Shown piece by piece: positions 35,390 through 44,023 of a stretch of 64,000 bases of DNA. This DNA is from Anaerolineales bacterium (lineage in GTDB: Bacteria; Chloroflexota; Anaerolineae; Anaerolineales; UBA11858). The stretch spans positions 1-64,000 of the forward strand of contig JANQED010000151.1 of the NCBI GenBank assembly GCA_028278545.1. Direction: 5' to 3'. Made by a program: the position numbers and the translations under genes. The notes beneath the pieces were generated by a model. That model saw only the letters and a list, made by a program, of their open reading frames with translations. It searched no databases and had not been told where the DNA came from. The number at the start of each line of letters is the position of its first letter. Position 1 is the stretch's first letter.

Positions 35390-35890
35390 TTATTCCATTT
35401 GGCAATTGATTTCTTCCTCTGAATCATCGGTTGAATATTCTGCAAGTTGTTCTTTTATCGTTCGAACACCATACTCCTTGTGCCCGCTGCGTTGTTTCCG
35501 TACGTAAGACATGAAGCCGTTTAAGGTTGCTTCTGCCTGACGAGCAATTTTGTACACTTCTTCAAAGTAATCTTGTTCTATATAATCTAAAACGCGAGCG
35601 TTGATGAGATGAGCTATGGTTTCATTAATCTCCCCACGGGCTATTGAATAGAACCTCAGACTGTCGAGGTAATGGTAACGGCCATATCCTTCTGCTATGT
35701 TTGCCGTAATGCTTTTCGATGAACGTCGAATCTGGGCTGCTAAATCGTACTTCTCCTCCGGTGGTAACATTTTGGCGACTTCGTGTGCCTTGACAACCAA
35801 ATCCAGCGCCAGTTTGAAGCAATCCAAATCTTCAAATCCTCGCTTCCCAGGTTGACTTGGTGATTTGTACTCAGCACTTTGTAGTTCCAT
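35390..35890 (-). CDS. Four-helix-bundle protein (S23 / intervening-sequence protein family)
   Basis: 166 residues. The S23 pattern is clear: DLDCFKLALDLVVKAHEVAKMLP, then the motif QIRRSSKSITANIAEGYGR, and a helix ending in LINARVLDYIEQDY. Members are small helical bundles also found inside 23S rRNA intervening sequences and near retroelements; their role is not established. It lies inside a kor operon where no such gene is expected, and is bordered by short-period repeats, so it looks inserted. Confidence 0.9.
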   Translation of the reverse strand: MELQSAEYKSPSQPGKRGFEDLDCFKLALDLVVKAHEVAKMLPPEEKYDLAAQIRRSSKSITANIAEGYGRYHYLDSLRFYSIARGEINETIAHLINARVLDYIEQDYFEEVYKIARQAEATLNGFMSYVRKQRSGHKEYGVRTIKEQLAEYSTDDSEEEINCQME

Positions 35891-35899
35891 CGTTTCCTT

Positions 35900-35945
35900 G
35901 CTACTTGTATACCCTATTTACTTGTTTACTTCACTCGTTTACTTT
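35900..35945. repeat. Degenerate octamer repeat, right border of four-helix gene
   Basis: Read on the minus strand it contains AAGTAAACAAGTAAAT followed by GGGTATAC and AAGTAG, matching the left border in inverted orientation. It runs into the last codons of korB (stop at 35931-35933). Confidence 0.65.
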
Positions 35946-36761
35946 CACACACTCAAAAATGGGTCTATCCCTTTCAACAAATTCCCCAATGTAGATGGGC
36001 TTGTCTTCACGAAGATCAATGCTGAGCACGTCCAAATCGACTTCGCCGTTGTCGATGAGCAGACAGCGTTCACGGTAGAGTTCCATCTCTTCGAGGCCAT
36101 CGGGTATATCATTTGATTTACCAAAACCGATCGGGCAGGGAGAGAGCACCTCGATGAAGTTGAAACCGGGGCGCGTGAAGGAAGCCAGGATGTCTTGTTT
36201 TAGCTGGCGGACATGCAGCGTTGTCCAACGGGAGACGTAATTTGCCCCCGAGGCCCCAACTAGGCTGGGCAGATTGAAGGGCTGCTCCGGGTTGCCGTAT
36301 GGGGCGGTCGTACCGCGAGCGGTATAAGGCGTGGTGGGGCCCACCTGACCGCCGGTCATGCCATAATTGAAGTTGTTGACACAGACGACTTTGATGTCCA
36401 CGTTGCGCCGGGCGGCATGGATTAAGTGGTTGCCGCCAATCGCAGCCAGGTCGCCGTCGCCGCTAAAGACGGTCACCATCAGATCGGGGTTGGCTAATTT
36501 CAGGCCGGTGGCAAAAGGAATCGCACGTCCGTGGGTGCTGTGATAGGAGTCCAGGTCCATATACCCGGCCACACGCCCGGTACAGCCAATCCCAGAGACA
36601 ACGACATGGTTATCAACGGGGATGCCAGATTCCAGGATCGCCGCGGCATAGCAGCGCATGGCAATACCGATCCCACATCCCGGGCACCAGATATGCGGCA
36701 TTCGGTCTTCGCGGATGATTTCGTCTAATGGATGTTTATCAACAGTAGTTGCCTGAGGCAC
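35931..36761 (-). CDS. korB: 2-oxoacid:ferredoxin oxidoreductase beta subunit
   Basis: 276 residues. It has the Cys motif WCPGCGIG near residue 25, and the TPP-binding stretch FSGDGDLAAIGGNHLIHAARRN with NNFNYGMTGGQ. SPCPIGFGKSN is the late conserved part. It binds thiamine diphosphate and a 4Fe-4S cluster. The last few residues (ECVKVNE) are encoded by border-repeat DNA, suggesting its 3' end was altered when the neighbouring gene arrived. Confidence 0.94.
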   Translation of the reverse strand: MPQATTVDKHPLDEIIREDRMPHIWCPGCGIGIAMRCYAAAILESGIPVDNHVVVSGIGCTGRVAGYMDLDSYHSTHGRAIPFATGLKLANPDLMVTVFSGDGDLAAIGGNHLIHAARRNVDIKVVCVNNFNYGMTGGQVGPTTPYTARGTTAPYGNPEQPFNLPSLVGASGANYVSRWTTLHVRQLKQDILASFTRPGFNFIEVLSPCPIGFGKSNDIPDGLEEMELYRERCLLIDNGEVDLDVLSIDLREDKPIYIGEFVERDRPIFECVKVNE

Positions 36762-36778
36762 GTGTACCTCCAGAATAA

Positions 36779-36820
36779 TTGTTGATGGTTAATTCTCAAT
36801 TGCTAGTTGTTAAGTTTTCA
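36779..36820. repeat. Degenerate heptamer repeat between korB and korA
   Basis: Heptads GTTGATG, GTTAATT, CTCAATT, GCTAGTT, GTTAAGT. It marks one side of the possible remnant at 36810-36905. Confidence 0.6.
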
Positions 36821-36905
36821 TTCTGGCTGTAGTGATGCTGGCATTGATGATGCGAGCCAGTTCGTTTCTCGTAATGATCCGTAACCATTCTCGCCACGGA
36901 TTTCT
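36810..36905 (-). pseudogene. Possible 3' remnant of a four-helix-bundle gene
   Basis: A minus-strand frame ending in TAA at 36810-36812 reads RNPWREWLRIITRNELARIINAS and on to TTARMKT. The helical ELARIINAS...TAR pattern recalls the last helix of S23-like proteins. No start or earlier helices remain. It lies between two heptamer repeat runs in the korA-korB gap, as the intact four-helix gene lies between octamer runs. The call is tentative. Confidence 0.3.
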
Positions 36906-36950
36906 CCTGCATTAACCATTCGCAATTGATCGTTGACAATTGGCAATTTC
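36905..36950. repeat. Degenerate heptamer repeat overlapping the 3' end of korA
   Basis: Heptads TTAACCA, TTCGCAA, TTGATCG, TTGACAA, TTGGCAA. The last ten or so codons of korA, including its stop, are written in this repeat. Confidence 0.65.
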
Positions 36951-38084
36951 TTCTAGAATTGGCTCGGGCGGGATCATCGCGCCTCCGGCGTGATGTACGC
37001 CAGTTACGGGTTGGCTGACGAAGCGTTCTACCTCACGGCTGATCTGTCCCAAATTCATCTCGGCCACGATGAAGGCCTTAGCCTGTTCCCCGAGCGATGT
37101 GATTTGCTTCTCCGGGAAGGGCCAGATAGAGATCAAGCGTAACATGCCAACCTTGATGCCTTGCTCCCTGGCTTCACGGACGGCCCGACGAGCGGAGCGG
37201 GCCGTACAGCCGTAGGAGATCACCACGATCTCGGCGTCATCCAGATAAATTTCCTCGGTGCGGATGATCTCATCGGCGTTGCGACGGATCTTCTCTACCA
37301 GGCGGGTGACCAGCTTGTGATGGGTGTCGGCATCCATGGCAGGATAGCCTAGTTCGTCGTGGGTCAATCCGGTGAAGTGGACGCGGTAGCCTTCTCCGGC
37401 ATGGGCCATAGCAGGCACGAGATCGTCTTCATCCGGCAGGAAGGCTTTGTAATCCCCATTATTCCCTGGAGATGATTTTGGGCGTTTGCGATCCCATAGC
37501 ACGATCTCATCTGCGGCGGGGATTTCCACGCGCTCCATCATATGTCCAATGACCTCATCGCCGAGCAAGATCACCGGGGTGCGGAAGCGGTCGGCGACGT
37601 TGAAGGCCAACACAGTCAGATCGAAAGTCTCTTGAGGCGAAGAGGGCGCGTAAGCCACGATCTCGTAATCTCCATGGGAGCCCCATTGAGCTTGCATGAC
37701 ATCCGATTGACCGGCCATCGTTGGCAACCCTGTGGAAGGAGAACCGCGTTGTATATCGATGATCACGCAGGGGGTCTCCAGCATCACCGCCAGACCTAAG
37801 TTCTCCATCATCAAGCTCAGGCCCGGCCCAGAAGTAGCCGTCATTGACCGGGCACCCGCTGCCGAGGCACCTATGATGGCGGCCATGCTGGCAAGTTCGT
37901 CTTCCATCTGTATGAAGGTCCCCCCAACTTTTGGCAATCGGTAAGCGAGATGTTCGGCTACTTCGGTGGAAGGGGTGATGGGATAACCGGCGAAGAAGTT
38001 GCAGCCTGCCGCGAGGGCACCTTCCGCGCAGGCATGGTCGCCGTGCATGAAGTATTTACCAGTGCGCACTCTGGCATCGTTCAT
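36912..38084 (-). CDS. korA: 2-oxoacid:ferredoxin oxidoreductase alpha subunit
   Basis: 390 residues. It begins YFMHGDHACAEGALAAGC and has GYPITPSTEVAE, then ATSGPGLSLMMENLGLAV and PSTGLPT, all typical of KorA/VorA-type alpha subunits. A C-terminal transketolase-like domain has EIVVISYGCTARSA. With the delta ferredoxin it oxidises a 2-oxoacid to acyl-CoA and reduces ferredoxin, or runs in reverse. The start overlaps the end of korD (ATGA). The C-terminal residues come from repeat DNA. Confidence 0.94.
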   Translation of the reverse strand: MNDARVRTGKYFMHGDHACAEGALAAGCNFFAGYPITPSTEVAEHLAYRLPKVGGTFIQMEDELASMAAIIGASAAGARSMTATSGPGLSLMMENLGLAVMLETPCVIIDIQRGSPSTGLPTMAGQSDVMQAQWGSHGDYEIVAYAPSSPQETFDLTVLAFNVADRFRTPVILLGDEVIGHMMERVEIPAADEIVLWDRKRPKSSPGNNGDYKAFLPDEDDLVPAMAHAGEGYRVHFTGLTHDELGYPAMDADTHHKLVTRLVEKIRRNADEIIRTEEIYLDDAEIVVISYGCTARSARRAVREAREQGIKVGMLRLISIWPFPEKQITSLGEQAKAFIVAEMNLGQISREVERFVSQPVTGVHHAGGAMIPPEPILEEIANCQRSIANG

Positions 38085-38350
38085 TGTTCTACCTCGAGGG
38101 TGTAGATGGCAAACTCCGGGCAGACCATGGTGCAGAATTCGCAGTTGACGCAGGCGCTTTCCATATCAGCCACAATCTCAGGGTAGTGATATCCCTTGGC
38201 ATTGGTGCCGGGGGATTCTTTCAGCACTTGTTTGGGGCAGAAGTGAATGCACAGATTGCACCCTTTGCAGCGCTCTGGGATCAAAAATACCTCTCCGAGA
38301 GGCAGTTTCACTTCATCAAGGTCAATCGGGGTTCGTGCAAAGACTCTCAT
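38081..38350 (-). CDS. korD: 2-oxoacid:ferredoxin oxidoreductase delta (ferredoxin) subunit
   Basis: 89 residues from the ATG at 38350, which follows GGAGCG. Two 4Fe-4S motifs are present: CKGCNLCIHFCP and CVNCEFCTMVCP. It is the first gene of the kor operon and overlaps korA by four bases. It passes electrons from the TPP subunits to external ferredoxin or, by context, to the Hdr complex. Confidence 0.92.
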   Translation of the reverse strand: MRVFARTPIDLDEVKLPLGEVFLIPERCKGCNLCIHFCPKQVLKESPGTNAKGYHYPEIVADMESACVNCEFCTMVCPEFAIYTLEVEQ

Positions 38351-38406
38351 AAGTCGCTCCACGATGATCGGATAGATTAATTGGTAAAATTACATTAATC
38401 CTATTT

Positions 38407-38412
38407 ATTATA
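38407..38412 (-). promoter_or_regulatory. Possible -10 box of the kor-hdr-etf operon
   Basis: A perfect TATAAT on the minus strand lies about 57 bases before the korD start in an A/T-rich stretch. No strong -35 is seen. It is the best promoter candidate for the 12-kb operon. Confidence 0.4.
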
Positions 38413-38786
38413 CTTGCATTGCCATGAGTTTCATTTGATATGTGATGAATCTCACGCCTTTTGCATGTATTAAGTCATAGTCTCCGTAGTCAGGCTCGAT
38501 TCATATCCCCAGCTTAAGTTGTGCAGGAATTGTCCGCTCTGTCTCAACCCCCAATCGTCAAATTCTTCACGTAAAACGGCCACCGGATTGGCAATAGGTC
38601 TCTGCTGATCGAGGGCCATGGAGCTGTTCCAGTTTGACAAAGAAAAGATTACAATAAGTTCAATCTTTCACTTACTCACTGCATTGTTATAGCAGGTAGT
38701 GCCAGGGCGATTTTGAATATTGTGCTAGAATAACCTTATCCATTCATCACTTCTCAAGTTCCCATATGTGGGAGGGGAGGTTCCCG
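38413..38786. other. Intergenic region between divergent korD and VWA genes
   Basis: No gene, RNA or strong repeat is supported in these 374 bases. It is A/T-rich and must carry the promoter of the VWA gene, but I see no convincing -35/-10 pair for that. Confidence 0.5.
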
Positions 38787-40520
38787 GTGAAATTAAGCAA
38801 ATGCCTTTCTTTGTTCTTGATTGGATTGTTGGCTGTCGTCATCCCAACAAGCGCGGCTTTCGCCGCTGCTCCAGGACAGGATGAGCCAGAGACTCCTGAA
38901 GAGATTGTTCAGGTGGTGCTGGTTTTGGATGTTTCCAAAAGTATGAACGAGCCGATACTCTCTGATGATCTCCCTGAAGAGTTGTTGGCGCTGTCTGACC
39001 AGATCAATGCCATCCAGGACGATCCGGAGTTGCAACAGATCGATGATCAGATCAATGAGATCTGGAATGACCCTGAGGTGGTTGCAGCTCGCGAGGCTTG
39101 GCAGGAGACCGTCGATGTACTAAACGCCTGGGTCATTGAAAAGGAGTACGGGGAGAGTCAGGAAGCGATTATGGCCGATATTGGTGGCGCGCTAGCAGCC
39201 CTGAACTGCAATCCCACGTTCGCCTTCCCGATAGCCACTGCTATGACGCTCGATGAGGTCGATTATTGGATCGAGCAATCGTGCGCCGGGGCAGGCATAG
39301 GCTTTGACGATAAGCAAAACCTGCGCGATATGGTTCCCTATCTCGGCGATCCAGAGTTTGCGCCGCTTCAACAGACCAGTGATGATGCTTATCAAGTCTA
39401 TTTTGATGCCCTCGATGCCCGTAATTATAACGAGATCGTTGGACAGCGCGAACAATGGATTGAAGATGCGAATCTGGCTTTGTTCACCGAGGAATTCGAT
39501 ACCATGATCCTCGACCTTGGGATTCCCCGCAAGCTAGACCTCGCCAAGCTGGCTGCCAAGACATTACTAGACCTCTCTCGGCTAGACAGCGTTGCCGGTA
39601 GGCGAATCTCGATCGTCGGTCTGGTGAGATTCTCTTCGGACTACGTATTGCTGCAGTCGTTGACCGATGACCTGGATGTGATTGAGAACAAAATCAATGT
39701 CTTGGAGCCGCTGGCTATGACGAATATCTATGGTGGCCTGGATGAAGCGCTGAAGGAATTGGAGCGGGACAGCGATCCCACCCAGCCAATCGTGATCATC
39801 CTGCTCAGCGATGGGCACATCACTGTTGGGCCAAGTTCTGAACAGGTTTTGACGGATATCCCGCCTCGCGCGGAGGAATTGGGCGCGACCATCTGCACGG
39901 TGGGCATTGGGCCTACGGAGGCCCATGTCGATTGGCCGCTGCTCAGGAGTTTGGCCGAGGAGACAGAGGGTGAATACCTCTTCGCCGAAAAGGGTGAGGA
40001 ATTGGTGAACTTCTTCATCGCCTGCCGCCAGGAACAACTCGGAGAAGTCACACAGTTTACCGGTTATGTGGGCCCCGGCCAACCATCAGCAGTGGACCCA
40101 ATCACGGTAGGCAGCAACGTTTGTGAACTTAGCCTGGCGCTGAACTTCGTCACTGGTGGCCCCCAGCTCGATATCGTTGATCCCACTGGAACGCCTATCG
40201 AAGTTGGCTATCCGGGCTTCACCCTACAGTTGGGGAATAACCTCACACTCTATACCCTGCTGACTCCCCTTGAGGGCGAGTGGGAGGTCACGGTGAACAG
40301 TGGCGATGCGCCCGATGAAGATGTATTCTACAATATCGTGATTACATCGAACGAATGTCAATATACGCCTACGCCGGAAGTGACTCCGACACCCAGCCCG
40401 ACCCGCACCCCCCTGCCCGAACCCAGCGTTTTCGATCAGGCTACTCCCATCCTCCCGCTGGTTGTTCTGGTGATTGTGGTGATGGGCGTGTTCATTGTGA
40501 TCACGCTCCGGAGAAGATAA
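38787..40520 (+). CDS. Secreted, membrane-anchored VWA-domain protein
   Basis: 577 residues from the GTG at 38787, which has GGAGG six bases upstream and gives a clean signal peptide (KLSKCLSLFLIGLLAVV...AFAA); an ATG at 38766 adds seven residues. The von Willebrand A domain starts near 45 with MIDAS motif DVSKSM. It is interrupted by a 200-residue helical insert and resumes (ISIVGLVRFSS, PIVIILLSDGH). A beta-rich region follows, then a TPTPSPTRTP stalk and a C-terminal membrane helix with RRR stop. It probably faces outside and binds a protein partner through a metal ion. Confidence 0.85.
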   Translation: MKLSKCLSLFLIGLLAVVIPTSAAFAAAPGQDEPETPEEIVQVVLVLDVSKSMNEPILSDDLPEELLALSDQINAIQDDPELQQIDDQINEIWNDPEVVAAREAWQETVDVLNAWVIEKEYGESQEAIMADIGGALAALNCNPTFAFPIATAMTLDEVDYWIEQSCAGAGIGFDDKQNLRDMVPYLGDPEFAPLQQTSDDAYQVYFDALDARNYNEIVGQREQWIEDANLALFTEEFDTMILDLGIPRKLDLAKLAAKTLLDLSRLDSVAGRRISIVGLVRFSSDYVLLQSLTDDLDVIENKINVLEPLAMTNIYGGLDEALKELERDSDPTQPIVIILLSDGHITVGPSSEQVLTDIPPRAEELGATICTVGIGPTEAHVDWPLLRSLAEETEGEYLFAEKGEELVNFFIACRQEQLGEVTQFTGYVGPGQPSAVDPITVGSNVCELSLALNFVTGGPQLDIVDPTGTPIEVGYPGFTLQLGNNLTLYTLLTPLEGEWEVTVNSGDAPDEDVFYNIVITSNECQYTPTPEVTPTPSPTRTPLPEPSVFDQATPILPLVVLVIVVMGVFIVITLRRR

Positions 40521-40547
40521 GCTGTTCTATAGCGGAGGTATTCATAA

Positions 40548-40585
40548 AAAACTGGGTGTGAGAAGCACTTCTCACACCCAGTTTT
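40548..40585. terminator. Strong hairpin terminator after the VWA gene
   Basis: AAAACTGGGTGTGAGAAG (40548-40565) is an exact reverse complement of 40568-40585. A- and T-tracts flank the stem, so it can act in both directions. Confidence 0.9.
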
Positions 40586-40633
40586 CATGTAAGGAGGTAT
40601 ACTTGGTCATCACCACTATCAAGGAGAAAATGA

Positions 40634-40831
40634 ATGTCAGATCATAAAGCCAGTTGTGTACATTGCGGACGCACCAGTGAGCAGGTGCCGCTGCTCTCGA
40701 TCACTTTCCAGAGCGATCAATATTGGATTTGCCCGCAGCACTTGCCCGTCTTGATCCATAAACCGCAAATGTTGGTTGGAAAGCTGCCCGGTGTAGAAAA
40801 CTTGAAAGCCGAGGGGCATGACCATCACTAG
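40634..40831 (+). CDS. Small Cys/His-rich protein, probable zinc ribbon
   Basis: 65 residues with AAGGAG before the ATG. One CxxC pair (CVHCGR) near residue 8 and CPQH near 33 can form a zinc site, and the C-terminus ends GHDHH. The length and pattern suggest a small metal-binding protein. No family name is certain. It is 26 bases upstream of mgsA on the same strand and probably shares its transcript. Confidence 0.75.
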   Translation: MSDHKASCVHCGRTSEQVPLLSITFQSDQYWICPQHLPVLIHKPQMLVGKLPGVENLKAEGHDHH

Positions 40832-40857
40832 GGGTCAAGAGCACGCCCAAGGGAGAT

Positions 40858-41295
40858 ATGGATAATCGAAAAGCGGCAATGGCCCCCCAGAAGCGTATTG
40901 CCCTGGTCGCCCACGACAATCAAAAAGATGACCTTTTAGAGTGGGCACACTACAACCGCGCTTTGTTATCCGGCCATCAACTTTATGCCACCGGCACGAC
41001 TGGCGGCGTTCTCGAAGGTGAACTGGATTTAACGGTCAACAAGCTGCTCAGCGGCCCCCTGGGAGGGGATCAGCAAATGGGCGCTAAGATAGCCGAAGGG
41101 GAGATCGATATCTTGATCTTTTTCTGGGACCCATTGGAAGCACAGCCTCATGATCCAGATGTCAAGGCCCTGTTGCGCATGGCCCAGGTCTGGAATATCC
41201 CTGTGGCGACCAATCGCGCTTCAGCGGATTTCATCGTTTCGTCACCACTGATGGGGGAGGCTTACGACAGACGCTTGCCAGGGTATAAACGCTAA
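40858..41295 (+). CDS. mgsA: Methylglyoxal synthase
   Basis: 145 residues, standard size. It has [15 protein letters not shown] near the start, with catalytic Asp in the [17 protein letters not shown] loop. [19 protein letters not shown] and [12 protein letters not shown] are family hallmarks. It converts dihydroxyacetone phosphate to methylglyoxal, bypassing lower glycolysis when phosphate is short. Glyoxalase-like VOC genes lie at 49.7 and 52.9 kb but cannot be tied to it. Confidence 0.95.
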   Translation: MDNRKAAMAPQKRIALVAHDNQKDDLLEWAHYNRALLSGHQLYATGTTGGVLEGELDLTVNKLLSGPLGGDQQMGAKIAEGEIDILIFFWDPLEAQPHDPDVKALLRMAQVWNIPVATNRASADFIVSSPLMGEAYDRRLPGYKR

Positions 41296-41329
41296 TCTCA
41301 GCGAGACCTTTCTTTAGAGAAATGCTCTG

Positions 41330-41363
41330 ACACCGTGGGCGATACCTGGGCCGACGGTGTTTT
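41330..41363 (+). terminator. mgsA terminator
   Basis: ACACCGT (41330-41336) pairs with ACGGTGT (41354-41360) and TTT follows. The T-run is short, so strength is moderate. Confidence 0.6.
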
Positions 41364-41492
41364 CGTGGTGGCATCTTCTACAACTGCTGACAATTGAGGT
41401 TGGACTTGTTCAAAATAGCGCGCCCCTAGATTCAGGTGGAGCGTAGAATAGGAAGTTCCACTTCTTCCCAGTGTTTTGAAAAGATAAAGTGT

Positions 41493-42107
41493 CTATATTT
41501 CTGTATTCTGCAAGAAAAGTTCCTGAAATCTTACAGCCAATTCGCCTCTTATCTCAGATGGGGTTGCGAATGTGGCACTCAACCGACGGCGCAGGTTTTC
41601 GCGCCCGTAATAGAGGCGCGATTTGACAATGCCGAGGGAACACCCCATGATGCCCGCAATGTCGTCGATCACCAGTGAGTTGTAGTAATACAGCACAATC
41701 ACAACCCGTTGGTAGAATTCCAAACCTTCAAGGGCGTTAATCAATTCTTGCTGTGGTTCCTTTTTTCTTGTTTTCGAGCGGGGAGATGGGCCTTTTGGAT
41801 TCCGGTGGCGCCAATCCAACGAAAGAGGCCAACGCCGTCGTCGTTTTACACAGGCATAGGACAGCCTGACCACCTCACGATAGAGCCAAGACTTCAAAGG
41901 ATGCGATGGCTGCAAAGAGTGGATGCTTCGATTCAACCTGAGGAAGCATTCTTGGAGGACCTTTTCGGCCGAGTCGTGGTCACAGGTGATGGCCAGGGCA
42001 GTTCGATAGATATCGAGGTGGTGATGATCGTAGAGTTCTCCTAAAGCCTCCAGATCGCCCTCCCTAATCCGCAGGATTAGTTTTCCATCTTCTGTTATGG
42101 TTGTCAT
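41493..42107 (-). CDS. ECF-type RNA polymerase sigma factor
   Basis: 204 residues. Region 2 reads GDLEALGELYDHHHLDIYRTALAI with the DA-like DSAEKVLQECFLRL. A basic linker follows (VKRRRRW, RSKTRKK). Region 4 reads GLEFYQRVVIVLYYYNSLVIDDIAGIMGC with SLGIVKSRLYYGRENLRR. No anti-sigma gene is adjacent. The ATG at 42107 has no strong RBS in view. The regulon is unknown. Confidence 0.88.
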   Translation of the reverse strand: MTTITEDGKLILRIREGDLEALGELYDHHHLDIYRTALAITCDHDSAEKVLQECFLRLNRSIHSLQPSHPLKSWLYREVVRLSYACVKRRRRWPLSLDWRHRNPKGPSPRSKTRKKEPQQELINALEGLEFYQRVVIVLYYYNSLVIDDIAGIMGCSLGIVKSRLYYGRENLRRRLSATFATPSEIRGELAVRFQELFLQNTEI

Positions 42108-42241
42108 GACGCATCCCTGTTTATGTGTGTGGCGTTTAAGGTGACAACTGTTGCCTCCATAAATGATATTCGTGAGCCATGCGTCTTGACACGACCCCCT
42201 GGTGTTGTTTGGTGCCCCTCTTGAGTAGGGTATGGAGCTGA

Positions 42242-42365
42242 AATTGCCCCAAATTTCCCCATAATTCTCCCCCAGACTTCGGAAGTCTTCAGAATTGTTA
42301 TGAAAACAATACTATTTTGATCTCTCCACTATTTGATTAGGAGCGGCTCATAGACTTCCGAAGTC
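42242..42365. repeat. Intergenic repeat set: TTGCCCCAAATTT element plus GACTTC palindromes
   Basis: TTGCCCCAAATTTCCCC begins at 42244 and is closely repeated at 48807. Two palindromes follow, AGACTTC-G-GAAGTCT (42274-42288) and AGACTTC-C-GAAGTC (42352-42365), in opposite orientation. Their sequence resembles the AGACCTCCGAG hairpin at 48870. The 268-base gap has no gene. Confidence 0.6.
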
Positions 42366-42375
42366 GGTCATTTGT

Positions 42376-43950
42376 CTATCTAAAATCTGGCGCGCTTTCC
42401 TGCTCCAGGCATGATGCGTCCGGCTCGTTCATTGGGTCATTGATGAACTGCAATCCGATGTCCAATCCGCACAGGTTGTCGCGCATTACACCATGTCCGT
42501 TAGCGGGGAACTCATAGAAATAGCTGCGGCCCAGGGTTTCGGCAGCCAACTGACTCCATGAAGGTGGCGTGATGGGATCATACCGCCCGGCGAATACCAG
42601 CGTCGGTACGTCACTGGCGACAGGAGTATGGTCGATTGGATCGGCGATCCCCGATTGCCAGTTCTCGCATACCATGACTTCGTGAGGGGGCCAGGAGTTC
42701 CATTCCAGGATTTGAGAGGGCAGACCCTCCCTGAGAGCCTGACTCTCGCTTTCGTCTTCGAAGGGGAGCTGTTCCCGGCATTGGAAAGAGTGGAATACAC
42801 CGTAAGCGATAGAGTCGGCCTCTTGGTGGTACGAATAGAGCCATTCCATGCGGCTGACATCCCCCTGACTGGCCTCGTAAATATATTGGGGGATGTCGGG
42901 AATTTGGCTAACGATATAGAAGAGCAGATAGACGGTGTCCAAAAAAACATTCCCGTCTATATACATGGTCGCGTTGGCGTGTTCATAGCTTATGGGAATC
43001 GGGTTGGCATTGAGGCTATCGATCGCCTGATAGAAGACGTTCTCTAAGTTTGGGTATTTGGCATTGCACTCGGGGTTTGCGGCGCAGTCGTCGAAAATAG
43101 CTTCGAAAGCGCGCACGGCGTTGGCGGCGAACTGGCCGTGATAATTGATCTGCGGCGGGTAAACCGCGTCGATGATTGCGCTGCGCACACCCTCCGGGAA
43201 ATAGCGTAGGGTGTACAGGATCAGCCGCGTGCCGTAGGAGGTGCCGTACAGATTGACCTGCTCATACCCTAATGCGATGCGCAGGTCGTTGAGGTCGGCG
43301 GCGTTGGTGGCTGTGCTGTAGGTTTCCAGGTCGATCCCCTCGGCGATGAGGTTGTCATGGCAGTTCATATAGAAGTCTACTAGGCTAGATTTACGCTCTT
43401 CAGCGCTGACCTGCTCTTCCGCCAGGCGCCAATTCAGCCTGGTTTGCCCAGGGCAAAAAAGATATGGAACGCTGTATTTTGCGCCGCGCTGGTTGTACAT
43501 GATGTAATCGCGCTCTTTGATGATCTCCGTGCCGCCGTCACGCATATAGCGGAGGTAGTTGTCCAGGTGGTTGGCTCCACCGCCGCCAGAAATATAGATC
43601 ACCGGGTCGGGTTTGGGGTCGGGGCTGGTGCTTTTGATAATCACCACGTGCAGCTTGACGGTCGCTCCTTCAGGGTTGGCGCGGTCCTCAGGGACGATCA
43701 AATAGCCGCACTCCATCTCATATTGGTACGCGTCGTTGAAACGGCAGGTGACCGGCTCGAAGACTGGATATGCCGATTTATCTTCAGAATGCTCAACTGT
43801 GACCACTTCCGTTGGCGAGTTGGTGGGGGTTTGAGTTTCCGTAGGCTGGGCGGACTCCGTCGGGGTTGGCGCGTGGATCTCGGTGGGGACACAGCCTCCG
43901 AAGTAGATCAAGGCGGTAAGGACCAGGCTGATTGATTGCATTCTGCGCAT
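42376..43950 (-). CDS. Lipoprotein alpha/beta hydrolase, S33 tripeptidyl-aminopeptidase-like
   Basis: 524 residues. A signal peptide with lipobox FGGC (Cys 20) and a TPT stalk come first. The catalytic domain has YISGGGGANHLDNYL (oxyanion region), MYNQRGAKYS, and nucleophile GTSYGTRL near 240. A C-terminal TAP-like segment has VPTLVFAGRYDPITPPSW for Asp and NGHGVM for His. It matches secreted prolyl/tripeptidyl peptidases of family S33. GGAG precedes the ATG. It is probably a surface peptidase feeding amino acids. Confidence 0.87.
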   Translation of the reverse strand: MRRMQSISLVLTALIYFGGCVPTEIHAPTPTESAQPTETQTPTNSPTEVVTVEHSEDKSAYPVFEPVTCRFNDAYQYEMECGYLIVPEDRANPEGATVKLHVVIIKSTSPDPKPDPVIYISGGGGANHLDNYLRYMRDGGTEIIKERDYIMYNQRGAKYSVPYLFCPGQTRLNWRLAEEQVSAEERKSSLVDFYMNCHDNLIAEGIDLETYSTATNAADLNDLRIALGYEQVNLYGTSYGTRLILYTLRYFPEGVRSAIIDAVYPPQINYHGQFAANAVRAFEAIFDDCAANPECNAKYPNLENVFYQAIDSLNANPIPISYEHANATMYIDGNVFLDTVYLLFYIVSQIPDIPQYIYEASQGDVSRMEWLYSYHQEADSIAYGVFHSFQCREQLPFEDESESQALREGLPSQILEWNSWPPHEVMVCENWQSGIADPIDHTPVASDVPTLVFAGRYDPITPPSWSQLAAETLGRSYFYEFPANGHGVMRDNLCGLDIGLQFINDPMNEPDASCLEQESAPDFR

Positions 43951-44023
43951 GGATGGTCTCCTATGATTTGTGATGAAGGCGCATTGGGAAGATTATGCCC
44001 GGTGAGAGAGCATAGCCCAGGTG

